The notes under the pieces: model-generated
What the model was told of the DNA's origin: nothing
The model's database searches: none
What the model saw: only the letters and a program-made list of their open reading frames with translations
In this document: in pieces, positions 48,746 through 61,162 of the stretch
How positions within the stretch are numbered: the first letter of the stretch is position 1
Layout of the letters: the number at the start of each line of letters is the position of its first letter
Source: Synanceia verrucosa
Taxonomy: Eukaryota > Chordata > Actinopteri > Perciformes > Synanceiidae
Assembly (NCBI GenBank): GCA_029721515.1
Contig: CM056561.1
Location: 15,542,135-15,606,134 of the forward strand
Length of the DNA: 64,000 nucleotides
Direction of reading: 5' to 3'
Made by a program: the position numbers and the translations under genes

Positions 48746-49146
48746 CCTCCCTGCCCTGTCCTAACACTGGCTCACAAGTACACACAAAACACGCACGCAC
48801 ACACACACACACACACACACACTTCTACACTCATATACCATTTACAACTCTGCGTGTATACACACACACATACACAGAATCTTTATATTTATACTGTACT
48901 GTTTTGTTATTTATATGAATACATACCTATATCAACACTGTCTGCCTTTGACTCCAAGAGCAAAGTGTCAAAAACCATGCCAAGGTGGAAAAAGCTGCAT
49001 TTTTATGTCACAGCCACTCACTGAAGGTTTGAATGGCTGAAGTTTAACAGTAACTATCTCCTCATTTAGGTTCATGCTTTGTCGCAAAAGAGTTTCAGCT
49101 CGTCATCACCTGCAATACAATAGTTACACTGTTGGCCTTTCTGAAA

Positions 49147-49182
<36 letters not shown>

Positions 49183-50877
49183 GTCCTTTAAATGGATTTC
49201 ATGATGGTTTGGTAATACAGAGTTATGTCCAAAATCCACATCTGCAAATCTGTTTTTGTTTTAAGCAAGTTTGACATGTAAAGAAGAAAGTTTTGTAATA
49301 TTACCACATCGCTGCTGCTTCAAGGCGAGTGGCTTCGAGAGATTGACTGCATTAACCCATAGTCTAATTTTACATCTAACACGCAGACACCTGCTGAAGT
49401 CTTCCTCGTGCCAACACCCATTCGGCCATTGCAGCAGCTGACTGAGTGCACAGATATTGCTATTTGTATATATATTTTTTCTTTATTTTCCATATGATTT
49501 ATAGGACTCCTATGTTGTATTACTGTATGTGGATGTCATTTTCGACACCTGCACCATCTCTGTGCCAGTCTGAAAGTCATCCCATCTCACAACAGCCACT
49601 GCACTCTCTGTGTGTGTGTGTGCGTGCGTATGTGTGCGTGTGTGTGTGCGGTAAAACCCCACATGTGGCATTTAAAGATTAATGAATTTTCTTGGTCAAG
49701 ACATAACCTTAGAACTGGTTTACTCTTAATGCTTAGTAACAGTGTGTGTGAGTGGTTACAGAGTTTGCACTTGGTGTTTGCAGGGCTAATATGAAATTAC
49801 CATAAATACATTTTAAGTTTAAGCCAATATCTAAATCTATAACACTATAGCACAGATGAAGTGTCTTGCTCCTCCAAACAAATCAATGGTGTGTTTAAGG
49901 GCCAAAACAACATGCAGCTAACAGCACTATATACAGCTGTTGCATTTCATCAAAGCTGTCATTTTTGTAAATTCTAAACCCCAAAACAGGAATAATTAAC
50001 ATGTCAGAAATACTCAGTTTGGCCTTTCAATATGGCTATTTTTTTTTTTTTTTTCTTAACGAATTGTTTCACTTTTGTTCTCTCACTGTCCGTTGGTTTT
50101 GATTCAAGCCCTCTCACTGTCTGCCTGTAACCATGTGAAGTTATTTATCACAGCGATGGAACAGGGCAAACACCTCAAGTTTCTTTGTTATATCGAGAGT
50201 CTTAATGCACTGAGCACATTTTATGTTTATTTTCTATTCCCTTTGGTTACCTTACATGTCTTTTTGTACTTTTGTGCATTTTGAAAGAAACCCCCTGCTG
50301 AAGGAAGAGTTTTATCTTGTGAAATTAATGAAGAAGAAGCGTTGTGGAGTTTTTAATCCTAGTCATGTCTAATTGTGTGACTCACTTTTTATGAGGTGCT
50401 TTGTGCACATGCCTTTTTTTGGAAGGAAAAAGTACATTAAATATGCTTCAAAGAAACTACATACAATCAGTCCTACCTTGTATCCTATGTTATTCCTCTT
50501 GATGTTCGATCATATTTAAAGGTTTGCCATGTACAGAAGCGGAGGATGATATGTAAATATATGATAGTGTAAGGCATTTACAATTTGTCTGTTGCATTCC
50601 TCATCTGAGATGGCGAGCAAAGTTATGTATGTATGCAATTATGTGTGGAGGCATCACATTGAGTATTGAATGTAACATGCATCAATTAAAACTATTATTG
50701 ACATTGTAATTTCTACCATTCCTAATACTTGATTTTTTTGTTCACGTGTGTGTTCCTCATGTCTAAGGAATACAATTAAGTTGCGTTTTTTGTTTGCATT
50801 TCCTCTCAGGTGCAAGCCAGTCTCTTAATCTAATTCTATTATTAGTTGGAGCTAAAATTACACTGAGGTAAAATAAA
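48746..50877 (+). other. ralgapb: Probable ralgapb 3' UTR
   Basis: Sequence after the stop at 48743-48745. It contains a CA run (48798-48822), a 28-base A run (49151-49178) and candidate polyadenylation hexamers: ATTAAA near 50437, ATTAAA near 50686 and AATAAA at 50872-50877. The end is not determined; the UTR may be shorter. Confidence 0.5.
49151..49178. repeat. Poly-A run of 28 bases
   Basis: A pure A tract inside the presumed ralgapb 3' UTR, and a likely internal priming site in cDNA data. Confidence 0.95.
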
Positions 50878-50879
50878 AG

Positions 50880-51570
50880 CATTTTAGATGTTCTCTTCTC
50901 AGTAGTTGCAGCACAAACAGAATGAATATGGCCTGTGGCATTAACGGTGTTCTGGTGTATGAGTGCAGTACAAGCCGGATATTAATTTGCTAAAATAGCT
51001 AACAGATCCTGGGCGAGACCTTCATTCCCTGAAGCTATGATGAAATATTTATGTACTGCAACCAAAAATCTTATTTGTCTACTCTGTCTCCCATAATAAC
51101 ACTCGTTGATGTAAGTTAACATTTAATGCCTTTCGTCTTTATGTATTGATACGCTGATGGTGTACTGTATACAATAACAGTTCATAGGACTGGATTTACA
51201 CTGAAAAATCCAGACAACCTAACATAATAATTTCAATTGAATTTCTGCGTATAGCCACCAGAGGGCGGCATTCTCTTAAATATAGGTGAAGCTCTTTACA
51301 GGTGGGCCAATATTGTCATTATAGACAGGTAAATATTTTGATACCTTACCAGCTTACACAACATTTTTTTAAATATATAATAGCGTTATATGTGGTGACC
51401 CTCAATTGAAAGACGCACCGAAACACTGAAGCTGTTATTTTGATCTTTAAGAAAGGAAGAATCGCAGCCCGACAGTAAACCTTCATCTCACAAATTCCAT
51501 TTCATCTGCCCGTGGATCATTATGATGTGCGCTGCACTATTTCTTTTATATTATGTATAGTTGGTGTGTT
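50880..51570. other. Short intergenic spacer between ralgapb and prex1
   Basis: No gene or recognised element. AT-rich unique-looking sequence. Confidence 0.4.
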
Positions 51571-51571
51571 T

Positions 51572-51725
51572 CAGTGGCGTACATAAAGTTTTTGAAGGAC
51601 AGGGGCAAAAAGAAAAAAAGGCCACCCAACACATTCTCGCCACTGAAGAGGGCACTAAGTTCAGCATGTTTTTTAAGGGCATTTCTGCACGCGTTTTTGC
51701 CTCCCAAGACGGCACACACAGAGAG
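51572..51725. repeat. Remnant of the dispersed GAGGGCAC minisatellite/hAT-like repeat
   Basis: Begins CAGTGGCGTACATAAAG, a word resembling hAT-type ends in fish. It continues with the 21-base A-rich lead-in found identically at 41208-41228, then units GAAGAGGGCAC and GCGTTTTTGCCTCCCAAG. It lies about 200-350 bases upstream of the presumed prex1 5' UTR. Confidence 0.6.
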
Positions 51726-51899
51726 TGCACACAATATTTTTAAGCTATTTTTAAGCTATTACTTGTGACTCATGGGGTCACTTTAATGTTAGAGATGAGA
51801 CATGTATATGTGTAGGCAATTGTGATTTTAAATATTCTGTAGTGGGCTCAGTGATGTAAGATGCAATGACTTTCTCTTGGCTACAGCTGTGAACATTTC

Positions 51900-52239
51900 G
51901 CCTGCTTGTGCGCTCACTGCAGAAGTGAGCTGTGGCCCCTGTGTGTGTCTCTGGCACTGGGTCCTCCTCCTCCTCCTCCGCTCTGCCGTGTCTCTGGTTT
52001 GAAGTGATCTACTGTTGCCTTGCCCTCAGCTGGTGTTGCCACCGCACAGCCAGTCTCTCCGCTTTTTGTTTGCTACTTTTGGTGAACTTTATCTCCTGTG
52101 TGTGCGTCGCGTTGCGCATCACTCCTCAACTCGCTACTGCAATATGGACTGAAGCAACAACTCGGCAAAAGTGTGGATACTTAAAGAAAGAAGAGTGTTT
52201 CTGTAGAGAGCAACCTCTCTTAAGGGTTGAATTAACATC
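51900..52239 (+). promoter_or_regulatory. prex1: Probable prex1 promoter and 5' UTR
   Basis: Directly upstream of the prex1 start codon. Locally richer in GC and CG than the surroundings, with a TCC triplet run at 51961-51980. An upstream ATG at 51932 opens a 131-codon frame that overlaps the prex1 start in another phase. If the transcript begins above it, it could lower prex1 translation. The transcription start is unknown. Confidence 0.4.
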
Positions 52240-52383
52240 ATGGAAGAGGACGACGGGCATCACGAGAACGGTATCCACGCCACCAAGGACTCAGACCGAC
52301 AGCAGCGGCTCAGGCTGTGTGTTTTAAATGAAATACTGAACACCGAGAGGGATTATGTTCGGACATTGCTTTTCCTTCAGTCG
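52240..52383 (+). CDS. prex1: PREX1, PIP3-dependent Rac exchange factor 1 (first coding exon only)
   Basis: Forty-eight codons from ATG 52240 to a strong donor (TCG|GTAAGT), ending in phase 0. Residues 1-19 are a polar, fish-specific leader (MEEDDGHHENGIHATKDSD). Residues 20-48 (RQQRLRLCVLNEILNTERDY then VRTLLFLQS) are the start of the DH (Dbl homology) domain, which loads GTP onto Rac. The block fits PREX1 better than PREX2 (LRLCVLNEIL rather than LRVCVLSEL). The PH, DEP, PDZ and phosphatase-like regions lie beyond the right edge. No second exon with the expected AFLHRI-like start was found in 52384-64000. In mammals the product is activated at the membrane by PIP3 and G beta-gamma. Confidence 0.9.
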
Positions 52384-53261
52384 GTAAGTTTGACATTACC
52401 TTTCACGTTGTTTACGTTCACGCTCCGCTCTCTCCTACACGGACAGAACATTACGCAAAAGCCCAGTCATAATTTCTTTTTTTATGTTTAATTTTGACCA
52501 ACAAGCACGATTCGTACGCTGTATTAGACAGCTGGTGATATTTAATGACGTTGCATGCTACGCTCTTCAATTCGGCATGTATATATTAAACGAAGTGATC
52601 GACATTGGCAGGGGAAAATAGTCTTTAGTATTTTATCCCACTGGAAATGAAGGGTTGGGTATGACGATAAAATATCTGCAATTTGTACGGAATTTGGCGC
52701 GACGTTCTGTACACAAGAGCGGCGTGTTACTGTTTATATCCCGATTTATCAATCCAATGTTATTGTTGTGTGTAAACAGGCTGCAAAGTGAGACACATCT
52801 CGCAGATTTAGTTTGTGACACAACGTGTTATGTTGTTGCCAGCATAGACGTAGCTGTGCCTAACTGGCTGCGTCTTAGTGTCATGTTTATTCCAAGGAAG
52901 ATTTATTACAATTTAAGCATGGGGTTTTCCCTATGGGCATGAATGCTGAATGCATCATCTACACCTCTACATTGTGTGTTAAAACTCAGGTTCAGAACAA
53001 TCAAAGGAAAGCTCAATCCACATTTGCTTTTGCAAATAAATAGATATTCATGAGCATTCAGCAACGTCACACCTCCCTCTCTCCCAGACAGAGATAAGAG
53101 ACCATTCAGTCATTATACAGTATATTTGCTGCCTTTGATGAATGAATGTCCTGGTAATTTTACACACTCCTTTCAGCCACCAGCACAGTGCCAGTGTAGA
53201 TGACTCCCACCTGCAGGATACTATTGAATTTGTCACTGCTCCTTGTCATTTTGCATTGTCT

Positions 53262-53321
53262 TTCTCCTCCCTTCATCCTCGCCTTGTCATAGATGACAAG
53301 GCGAGGATGAAGGGAGGAGAA
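53262..53321. repeat. Perfect palindrome, 29-base arms with 2-base centre
   Basis: Left arm 53262-53290 (starts TTCTCCTCCCTTCATCC, ends GCCTTGTCAT) is exactly the reverse complement of 53293-53321, with AG between. Weaker pairing continues about 20 bases outwards (GCATTGT with ACAGTGC). The spacing is too small for an ordinary microRNA precursor loop. Confidence 0.95.
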
Positions 53322-53811
53322 GCACAGTGCAGGTGGCGTCTGCTTCAACTCCAAATTGGCTGCATTTAACGTGACAGCAATAATGTGCCTTCATTATTAT
53401 GCTTTATTGCTTGCTGTAGGGATATACTCTCTTTGTTGCCCCCCTGTGCAACAAGGTCAAAGGTCAGGGTCAGCCACAGAACATAACCCCTTCAGCTAGT
53501 CGAGTCGCCCCACCTACTGACTCAAAGGTTGAAAAGGCTACCGTTGTTGTAAATTATGCTTTCTTTTTCTTATATATGCTAATGATTCTGGTCATTTTCC
53601 AGTTTCATCATGTGGCAAGCATTTGTCAAACATGGCCATGGTTCCCTCTTTCTCTCACGTGTTATGGAACTTCCTCAAAGTTCTGGAAATAATTGTGTTC
53701 TTCTGTGCAGACGGTTCACAGTGGCCTACTGTCACCACGATGCTAAATGATCATACAGACAATAACTCAGTGATCAGATTATACCCACATAATGTAGCTT
53801 CAAGACATATG

Positions 53812-55101
53812 TACAGTTACGCCCAAAATGATTCGTCATTCCTGGTAAATTTTGACTTAAAGTTACTTTTATTCAACCAGCAAGTTGTTTTTTTTCTTCA
53901 CACAGGTGTCTCCCAGAAGGTAATACATTTTACAAGAGGCATCATTGTGGAAAAAATGTTTCTCAGCTTTTAGGTCTATACTATTTCAAATATTCCAAGC
54001 AGTTGTAAAGCAACTGAATTACCCATATTCATTGGGAACAGATGTTGTAATCAACTCAACAGGTGAAAAACAGCAGCTCTCTGCAGCTGGTTTGTGGACA
54101 GTCATGGTTAAGACAAAGGAGCTCACTGAGGACCTGAGGCTGCACATTGTGGCTGTTCACAAGTCAGGAAAGGGCTATAAGGCCATATCTACATGGTTTC
54201 AAGTTTAAATTGTTAAAAAATACCAGACGTTCTGCACTGTGGAAAATCTCAGAGGATGTGATCTTGGCCGGGAGGATAGCCAGAGAGGTGAAGAAGAATC
54301 AAGAATCATCTCCAAGGCCATCTTGGTGAATCTGAGCTCTGCCGGTGAAAACATCTCAATGCAGACAGTACAACAGATGCAGTACTCTGCTGGGGTCCGT
54401 GGAGGCAGACCAAGGAGGATACCACTTCTCCAGATTTTTTTTGGTGCAAAAAAGGAGAAGCCTTCTACCCGAAGAACACCATCCTAACTGTCAAATGGTG
54501 GTGGAAACCTAATGCTTTTTGGGAGCATAAAGATCATAAAGATTCTCAACAACAACATCAAGTAGTCTGAAGAGAAACTTGTCTTGGGCACCAGTGGACA
54601 TTTCAGCATGACAATGATCCAAAACACACAGCAATAGTGGTGAAGAAATGGTTAGCAGATAGAAACATAAATGTTTTGTAATGACGCAGCCAGAATCCTG
54701 ACTTAAATCCAGCCGAGAATCTGTGGAGGAGCTTAAGATCAGGAAGACCCTCCAACTTGAAATAGTTGGAGCTCATTGCAAAAGATGAATGGGCAAAAAA
54801 TACCAGTGGAGACCAGTGGAAAAAGCTGTTCAGCAATTATAGGAAGCGTTTGATTGCTGGAATAGCCAATAAAGGTTTTTTATTGATTATTGAGAAGGGT
54901 ATGAATAATTTTGGATGTGATACTTTTTGTTTAAATGTAAATAAAAGCTGAGAAATATTTTTTTCCCACAATGATGCCTCCTATTATCTTTTAGGACACA
55001 CTGTCATTTCCATTCAAGAAAAAAAACAACTTCCTGGTTAAATAAAAGTAACTTTAAGTCAAAATTTACCAGGGGTATGCATAATTTTTGGTGTAACTGT
55101 A
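53812..55101 (+). mobile_element. Degenerate Tc1-like transposon, third lineage, long TIRs
   Basis: The left end TACAGTTACGCC and right end GGTGTAACTGTA are inverted copies. Pairing extends inwards for about 170 bases, including TTTGACTTAAAGTTACTTTT and GGCATCATTGTGG with their inverted partners. Such long TIRs mark the IR/DR type. The transposase begins at 54104 (MVKTKELTEDLRLHIVAVHK), reads through part of its helix-turn-helix region, then is broken by frameshifts, a deletion that removes the first catalytic Asp region, and stops. C-terminal pieces (LIAKDEWAKNTSGDQWKKLF) are seen near 54766-54860. Inactive. Confidence 0.9.
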
Positions 55102-58100
55102 TGTATGCAACAGAAGCCTGAACCCATTTACCGAATGGATTTAAATTCAGCAACATTTCGGGGCAAATCTCTGTAGTGTTGTTTCCTTTCTTGGTTGCAC
55201 AAGAAGACACCAAGCTTATCTTCTGTTACAAGACAGACCAGGCAGCAGCGGGACATCCTTTGACCTCCCGCCCCCACCCCACGCAAACCAGTTCCGACGT
55301 AATGATAGAGACAAAGCACTGATGATTTATCAGAGAAGTCTGGGAGCTTTTTCCTGTGAACATCTGAAAGCCGTCAGTGCCCTCCACCATGCTCCTCCCC
55401 ATCATCACATTGATTGGCATGTCTTGATTTAAGCCATACGGTGTATGGCCAGTGGGGAGTCAGACTTGAGAGAGAATTCCTTTATCACCTGTGTCTTTTC
55501 ATAGAATGTCATTTTATACACACAAACCTGCAGACACATGGAGTGTCATAATTTCATCCAGTTTTCCTGTGTTTCAAGGCTTTTGTTTTTTTGTTGCGAT
55601 TCATGGAAAGCATGGGTAAACTGGTATGGCTAATTCCACACTGCATTAATGTCTCTTTGTTATATTAAATCATCTTTTTCGTATAAAAATGGTATGCCAG
55701 ATACAGTATGTGTAATTGTTCTGTACTGTACAAATCTTGTTCTCCAGACTGGAATAAATGCATGAGATTGCTTTACTAGTCATCGTCACATATGGGCTTG
55801 TTTACACAATGTAAACAAGCATGATGCCAAAGCATGCTGCTCTGTAACGTACCCAATATGTGATAGCATATATATATACGGTGTGTACACAGTGAGGTTA
55901 AAATCCACTGAATATCCATATTTGCAGGGCTCAGTAGCTTAGATGGACAAGAGAAAAGAAACATCAATCTGCTTCACTGATACCAGTTCCCTGCAAATCC
56001 CTCCCATGCTCTCCGTCCAGGGTCCAGCTGAGCCGGCTCCCTCAGTGGGAGCCGAGGCTTTGTCACCATACAGCTCACTGTGGTGTTGATAAGGGAAGTC
56101 TGGCTGTGTGAGCTCAGGACATATGGTTTAAATAAAGATACTAAGTGGTTCTGGCTTGGGGAGGTGCAGCCCCTCAGTGATGGGGAAGGAAAAGTGAGAG
56201 TGAGTGGTCATATAATCAGATTATTCTCTAAGCAGTTACTTATGTTTCCAAGACTTAATTTTATTTGATCGTACACGCTGTTTTTGCTCATATTTCAGTG
56301 TTAGCTTTCACTCAGCACGTCTCTTGTCGTTGAGCTGGATAGCTCCTACATTTCTAAGTATAAAAAAAAAGGTGAACTGAAAACACACTTGGTTTGTGGC
56401 TGCAGTGCTTTCTAGTCTACGGATGTTGCTGTGCTGTATGTTGAATCAGTGATGACTAAAGTTTTGGTTCTGTGGAACTCACACCTCTGCTTATATACAG
56501 TATATTGTTTAATTCCAAAATATATTTCCATGACATTTCACTTTCTAGATTTTTTTTTTTAGGTAGACCCCTTCAGCTTATTTCTTATCTGTGGGAAACT
56601 GATTGTTTTCTTCAGTGAGTCTCATTGGGGTTCCCCTCACTCCATGTCTAGGATAGAAATTGAACAGTGGCAGAGTGAATGGCAGCTCGCTGATGAACGC
56701 CCACATCATTCTCCATCACCTTATCACTGATTTATTTTCCACCTCCCCTTTGTGTTCTTCCGCAACCTCCTGGATCTTTAGCCCCTGTACAGAATTACTT
56801 CTCAATTGCATTGATTGCAAATGACACACAAAAGAGATGGTTATCCGGCTTTGGCATCTCAAGCCGTTCTGCATGTCACTCATCCCCTGGCAATTACCAG
56901 TGCCAACAAGCTCATCCAATGTGCTGCAGGGAAGCATGTAGGGATGGTGGGAGGAAAGGAGGTGAGAAGGGGGTTGGGGTGTATGAAAAGAGGGATTAGA
57001 GGATTCATTTTGCTCAGTGTTATCACTGAGAATCTCCACATCTATTGTATCTTTGAGATAGTGAATGGAAGCAGTCTTATTTAAACAAGCTGATTCCTTT
57101 TCAATTCCAAGTTTACGGTGATAACGGCTCTTTTCAGGGTTTTGTTGCAGCACATTCCCTGAATTGATCATTTCTCAGAGCCATAGATTAGTGGGGTTTT
57201 TCTGCAGCTACTGGATTTTCCAGGCTATCTATGACTGTACAGCCAGTGGCGTCATATCCAGTAGATGTGAGGGGTTTTCCTTCAAAACCATAAAAGTAGG
57301 GCTTTGCCTTTTTGATTTTTGACCACGCTGACTGTGATCCTGTCCAGTTAAGACAACAGTGGAACAGCATGACCAATATGTTTGTGAGCTTTTGACTTTC
57401 CTTCTTGATTATGAGAAGTGTGAGACTGAGAGTCTACGGTGTCCAGGAAGGTCTTGTCAGTGCCACGGGATAATAGGAAACATCTGGAAACCCTGCCCTC
57501 TGTGACCCTTGCTTTGGGCCACACACAAGTGAGATCACACACGTCTAATAATGATGTGTGTTTGTGTGGATAAATTGTGTTGTGTTTTTGTGTGTGACTG
57601 CGCACACGCTTTTATAGCTGCAGCCTTTTTTTCTTTTTTCTTCTTTTGCTGTTGTTGACTTTTTAACGCGTCCACCTCTAGTTACTGTTGACAAGCAAGA
57701 CGGATGAAGTCGATGAGCAAACAGGATGACATGTGTGCACGCATTCAAACACATTATCCGAATAGTGTCCAGGAAGACAGACATTCAGGAAGCCAGCCTT
57801 GAGCTTCCTCTCCGAACTTTCCTTTCTTTTTTCTTCTTCTTCGCTCCATCTCTACAGCCCTCCCCACTTGGTGGGAAAGACCAGTATAAAGTTTCTCTGG
57901 CCATGGGGGGGGTATAAATAGCTTCGGATTCTAACTCTCATCTTGGCCACGGCGCTAGTGGTTTCAGTTCACTGCAACCTCAGCCCCACTGAAGTCATAC
58001 AAACGCAAGCACACATCGCATATATATATATATATAGCTAGAGAGAAGGGGAAAAACAGGCCGCGTAGTACTGACACTAACAGCAGGTAGAACTGTTACT

Positions 58101-58328
58101 ATGGCAGCCTGCTGGGTTTTTGTTGGGGTTTTTTTTATTATTACTGGGCTTTAAACTCAGCTGCTTAGTTACACTTGAGAGATGGGACACAGATTTTCAT
58201 CATGTATCTTTAACTCCCAACTTAATTAAACCATCAAATGCTGAAGGTGAAATTGAGTTGAGACATGCGTGCAGGAGTTAGCAGCAAAAAGAAAAAGAGA
58301 GGGAGATATTTGATTAATTGTGGAAGAT
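55102..58328. other. prex1 intron 1 sequence without recognised elements
   Basis: No exon or transposon was recognised. A short (TA)n run lies at 58020-58036. Open frames up to 151 codons on the minus strand (56716-57171) show no family or splice context. Confidence 0.4.
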
Positions 58329-58340
58329 GATATCTTCAGA

Positions 58341-58698
58341 GGGTGGTGTAGTCGTTAGCACTGTCGCCTCACAGCAAGAAGGTACCAGGTTCGAATCCCG
58401 GGGCCTTTCTGTGTGGAGTTTGCATGTACTCCCTGTGTCTTCGTGGGTTCTCTCCGGGTACTCTGGCTTCCTCCCACCATCCAAAAATATGCATGGGGAT
58501 TAAGTTAATTGGCTAATTTAAATCGAACGTAGGTGTGAATGTGAGTGTGAGTGGTTGTCTGTCTCCATGTGCCCTGCAATGAGGTGGAGACTTGTCCAGG
58601 GTGTACCCTGCCTTCCGCCCTAAGACAGCTGGGATAGGCTCCAGCCCCCCCGCGACCCTATGAGGATAAGCGGTAGATAATGGATGGGTGGATGGATG
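58341..58698 (+). mobile_element. tRNA-derived SINE, copy 2 (complete, with GATG-type tail)
   Basis: The tRNA-like head (GGTGGTGTAGTCGTTAGCAC for the A box, GGTTCGAATCCC for the B box) is followed by the same body as the copy at 4080. The tail is GGATGGGTGGATGGATGG. The flanks GATATCTTCAGA (58329-58340) and GATATCTACAGA (58699-58710) are a 12-base target duplication with one mismatch, the mark of retroposition. It is not a tRNA gene despite intact promoter boxes. Confidence 0.92.
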
Positions 58699-58710
58699 GA
58701 TATCTACAGA

Positions 58711-60149
58711 TTTTTGGTTAGTTGGAGTCCACAACAACTTGTCTGAGTTGTTTTGAAGGTCGTCTATTTCCAGACATTTACCATACTCATAAATATTTGC
58801 ACACTTAGACCACTCCAACTTGCCACTGTGCATCAGTCTATCTCCCCTCCTGTTAATTGTTACCTTGTAGTGCAGCTTTTGCTGCAGTTAACAGTGTCAG
58901 AATAACTCATTGCAATGCAGTATGTTACACAAATGAGGGTAAATGCCAATTTCCAACTTAATCTCTGTGCTTCTTTTTTAGTCATGTGTGTTGATAAGCC
59001 ACTTCTTTAAGGCATAAGACTGCAGCAGGAATTTTAAGAATTCAAGTTAACAAGTCTAAACCACTGTAACACCCAGAGGCATGATGTCAAAAAAAAACCA
59101 CACCCCCTCCTTCACTGATGTTTTCAGATTCTTACAGCTGTGAATTAGCATAGGTGAAATATCATTTTATATGATAGGTTTGGATGTTGATTAGCCAAAT
59201 AAGTATTTAATGGATTAAATGTTTCTTTTTGAGTAGTTATGCAGTTAAAGAGGTGAATCTGTGGGTATGGGTGCTGCAGAATCTAAGGTGTGTGGAGGTA
59301 AGAATATCATGAACCAGAGACATCAGTGTTAGGCTATATCAGGTTGCTGATTTCAATGTGTCAAGTGTCAGACCACACAATGCCAAGAATGTAGAGCAGA
59401 TGCACTGTTTGATTAACATTGATTTTTTTTAAGACTGCGACAAATAACAAATAAAAGACACTAACAGTGTGTATGTGAAAAGCTCTGTGAAGTGCTTGTC
59501 AACAGTCTGATACATGATACAGTGGGTGACCTGCCCTGAATTGTAAAAGTGCAGAAACATGAGATCTGTAATGTCCCCTCGAAGATCATGACCCAGACAA
59601 AGTTGAGACAAGTACTTTCTCAGGGTGGCTACTGAATGCAGGAACTGTGCAGGCTGTTGTGTGAATGTATGGCATGGATGTATACCTGCAGAATGACCTG
59701 TTGCATACTTTGCCTTGGGAGCTTCCGAACTGTGGCAGCATGCTCACAATGTTTGTTTTCTTTCTCAAATACAACCAGATGTGTGGCTTCATTCTGGGTC
59801 AGAGGTCATTTGAAAAAATGCCGAACACCAAAACAAGTATAGAACAACTTCACACAAAGCGTCTCAAATGGAGAAAACAAGATGTTTGGTAATGCCTGGG
59901 TGAGATTACAGGGTTGCTGAAGTGTTTCCCGATCGGGGTGGGTCAGAGCAAATGCCTGTATGCTGTCCTGCCAGGAAGCTGCTCACATGACACAATGGGA
60001 CAAAGAAAGAGTGTAGCTCACACATCACACGCCAACCAACACAAGTAGGCCATCTCCTTCCATGGTACAGAAGCAGTTGCTCAAATTAAACTTTTTTTCT
60101 TTTCCTCCAAATTAAATTGGTGTCCAGCAAGCATACTCAAGAATCTTAG
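58711..60149. other. prex1 intron 1 sequence without recognised elements
   Basis: Nothing identifiable: no exon, RNA gene or transposon end was seen. Confidence 0.4.
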
Positions 60150-60429
60150 CTATGGGCACTGGGTGGTGCCCATAGGCACAGCTGAGGAGTTGAGGAGGTC
60201 CGGTTTGGTGACCTCAGTGTCACGTCCCTGCTTTTTACAGATGATGTGGTACTGTTGGCTTCATCGAGTCGCGATCTCCAACTCTAACTTGAGTGGTTCG
60301 CAGCTGAGTGTGATACAGTAGGGATGAAAATCAGCACCTCCAAATCTGAGGCCATGGTCTTCAGTCGGAAAAGGGCGGAGTGCTCTTTCTGGGTCGGGAA
60401 TGAGATCCTGGAGGAGTGGAGGAGTTTAA
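60150..60429 (+). mobile_element. LINE reverse-transcriptase fragment, 5' piece
   Basis: Translates as a broken reverse transcriptase. TDDVVLLASSSRDLQL corresponds to the catalytic (F/Y)ADD box with Thr for Ala, followed by EWFAAECDTVGMKISTSKSE and AMVFSRKRAECSFWVGNEIL. The frame breaks off at GAGTTTAAG, exactly where the Harbinger-like element begins, and resumes at 61163. The 5' part of the LINE is absent (5' truncation). Confidence 0.85.
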
Positions 60430-61159
60430 GGGTGTAATTCTTTTCCTCCCTTGGTTCGGACCTTTTTGGCCGGTGTGAATACAGTCAGTCGAACTTTGGT
60501 GCGGACCAAACAAGCAGATCGAGACCCAGCTGAGGAGGTGGTCTTGGAGCGGTTCCTATCGAACTCTGGTGTGGTTCATTTCAGGTGGGAAAGCAGCCCG
60601 ACCTCAATCCTACCCAGTTGCAAAAAATCTACCTTTTTGGATTTGACAGTCTCCCGTATTTTTCGTACATGTGACACACAACACAGACAGAGAGCGAGAG
60701 AGAGACACGCACATGAAGCGAACGCTACCTGTTCCGTCTTCTGTACAGTAGACCTGTTGTTTCTGTAGCATATTGGACACACATGAGCGCTCTCCTCAGC
60801 TGATTTGCTGGACGTCTTTGTCGTTGCAAAATTACGAGCATGATATTGTAAAACTCATGTCGCATCAAACGGTCTTGATGCTCGGACATTTCTGCAAAAA
60901 GCTGTAACTGTATAAACCATATTGCTATAAGGATAATGAGAACAGCACACAAAGTCTCCATTGTTTACGTAGGTCTACATTCACTTTTGGGCTTCCTGTT
61001 TTACCCCGCCCACACATTTACCGTCCAATGGTTGAACGACCTTAGCACATGTGTTAATTCTGGTCCTGTTGCAATTAATCACAGTGTGAAAGCGAACCAC
61101 ACACAAAAAATGGTCCGGACCAAAGTGAGCTAACGGACCTTCCTGGTGTGAATATGCCC
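60430..61159. mobile_element. PIF/Harbinger-like non-autonomous element nested in the LINE
   Basis: The left end GGGTGTAATTC and the reverse complement of the right end GGGCATATTCACACC are similar. The element is flanked by TAA at 60427-60429 and 61160-61162, the 3-base TWA duplication of this superfamily. Removing it and one TAA restores the LINE reading EEWRSFK-HLGDLFTSEG without loss, which proves the boundaries. The inner parts carry inverted words (GGTGCGGACCAAAC; GGTCCGGACCAAAG). No transposase frame is present. Confidence 0.8.
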
Positions 61160-61162
61160 TAA

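Noticed and set aside
53262..53321. MicroRNA precursor
   Set aside because: The 2-base centre leaves no normal loop, and the perfect arms fit an inverted duplication better.
56716..57171. 151-codon minus-strand frame in prex1 intron 1
   Set aside because: No recognisable domain, ordinary AT-rich composition and no flanking exons.
58341..58420. Possible tRNA gene (intact A and B boxes)
   Set aside because: The boxes belong to a SINE with body, GATG tail and target duplication. A full cloverleaf was not evident.
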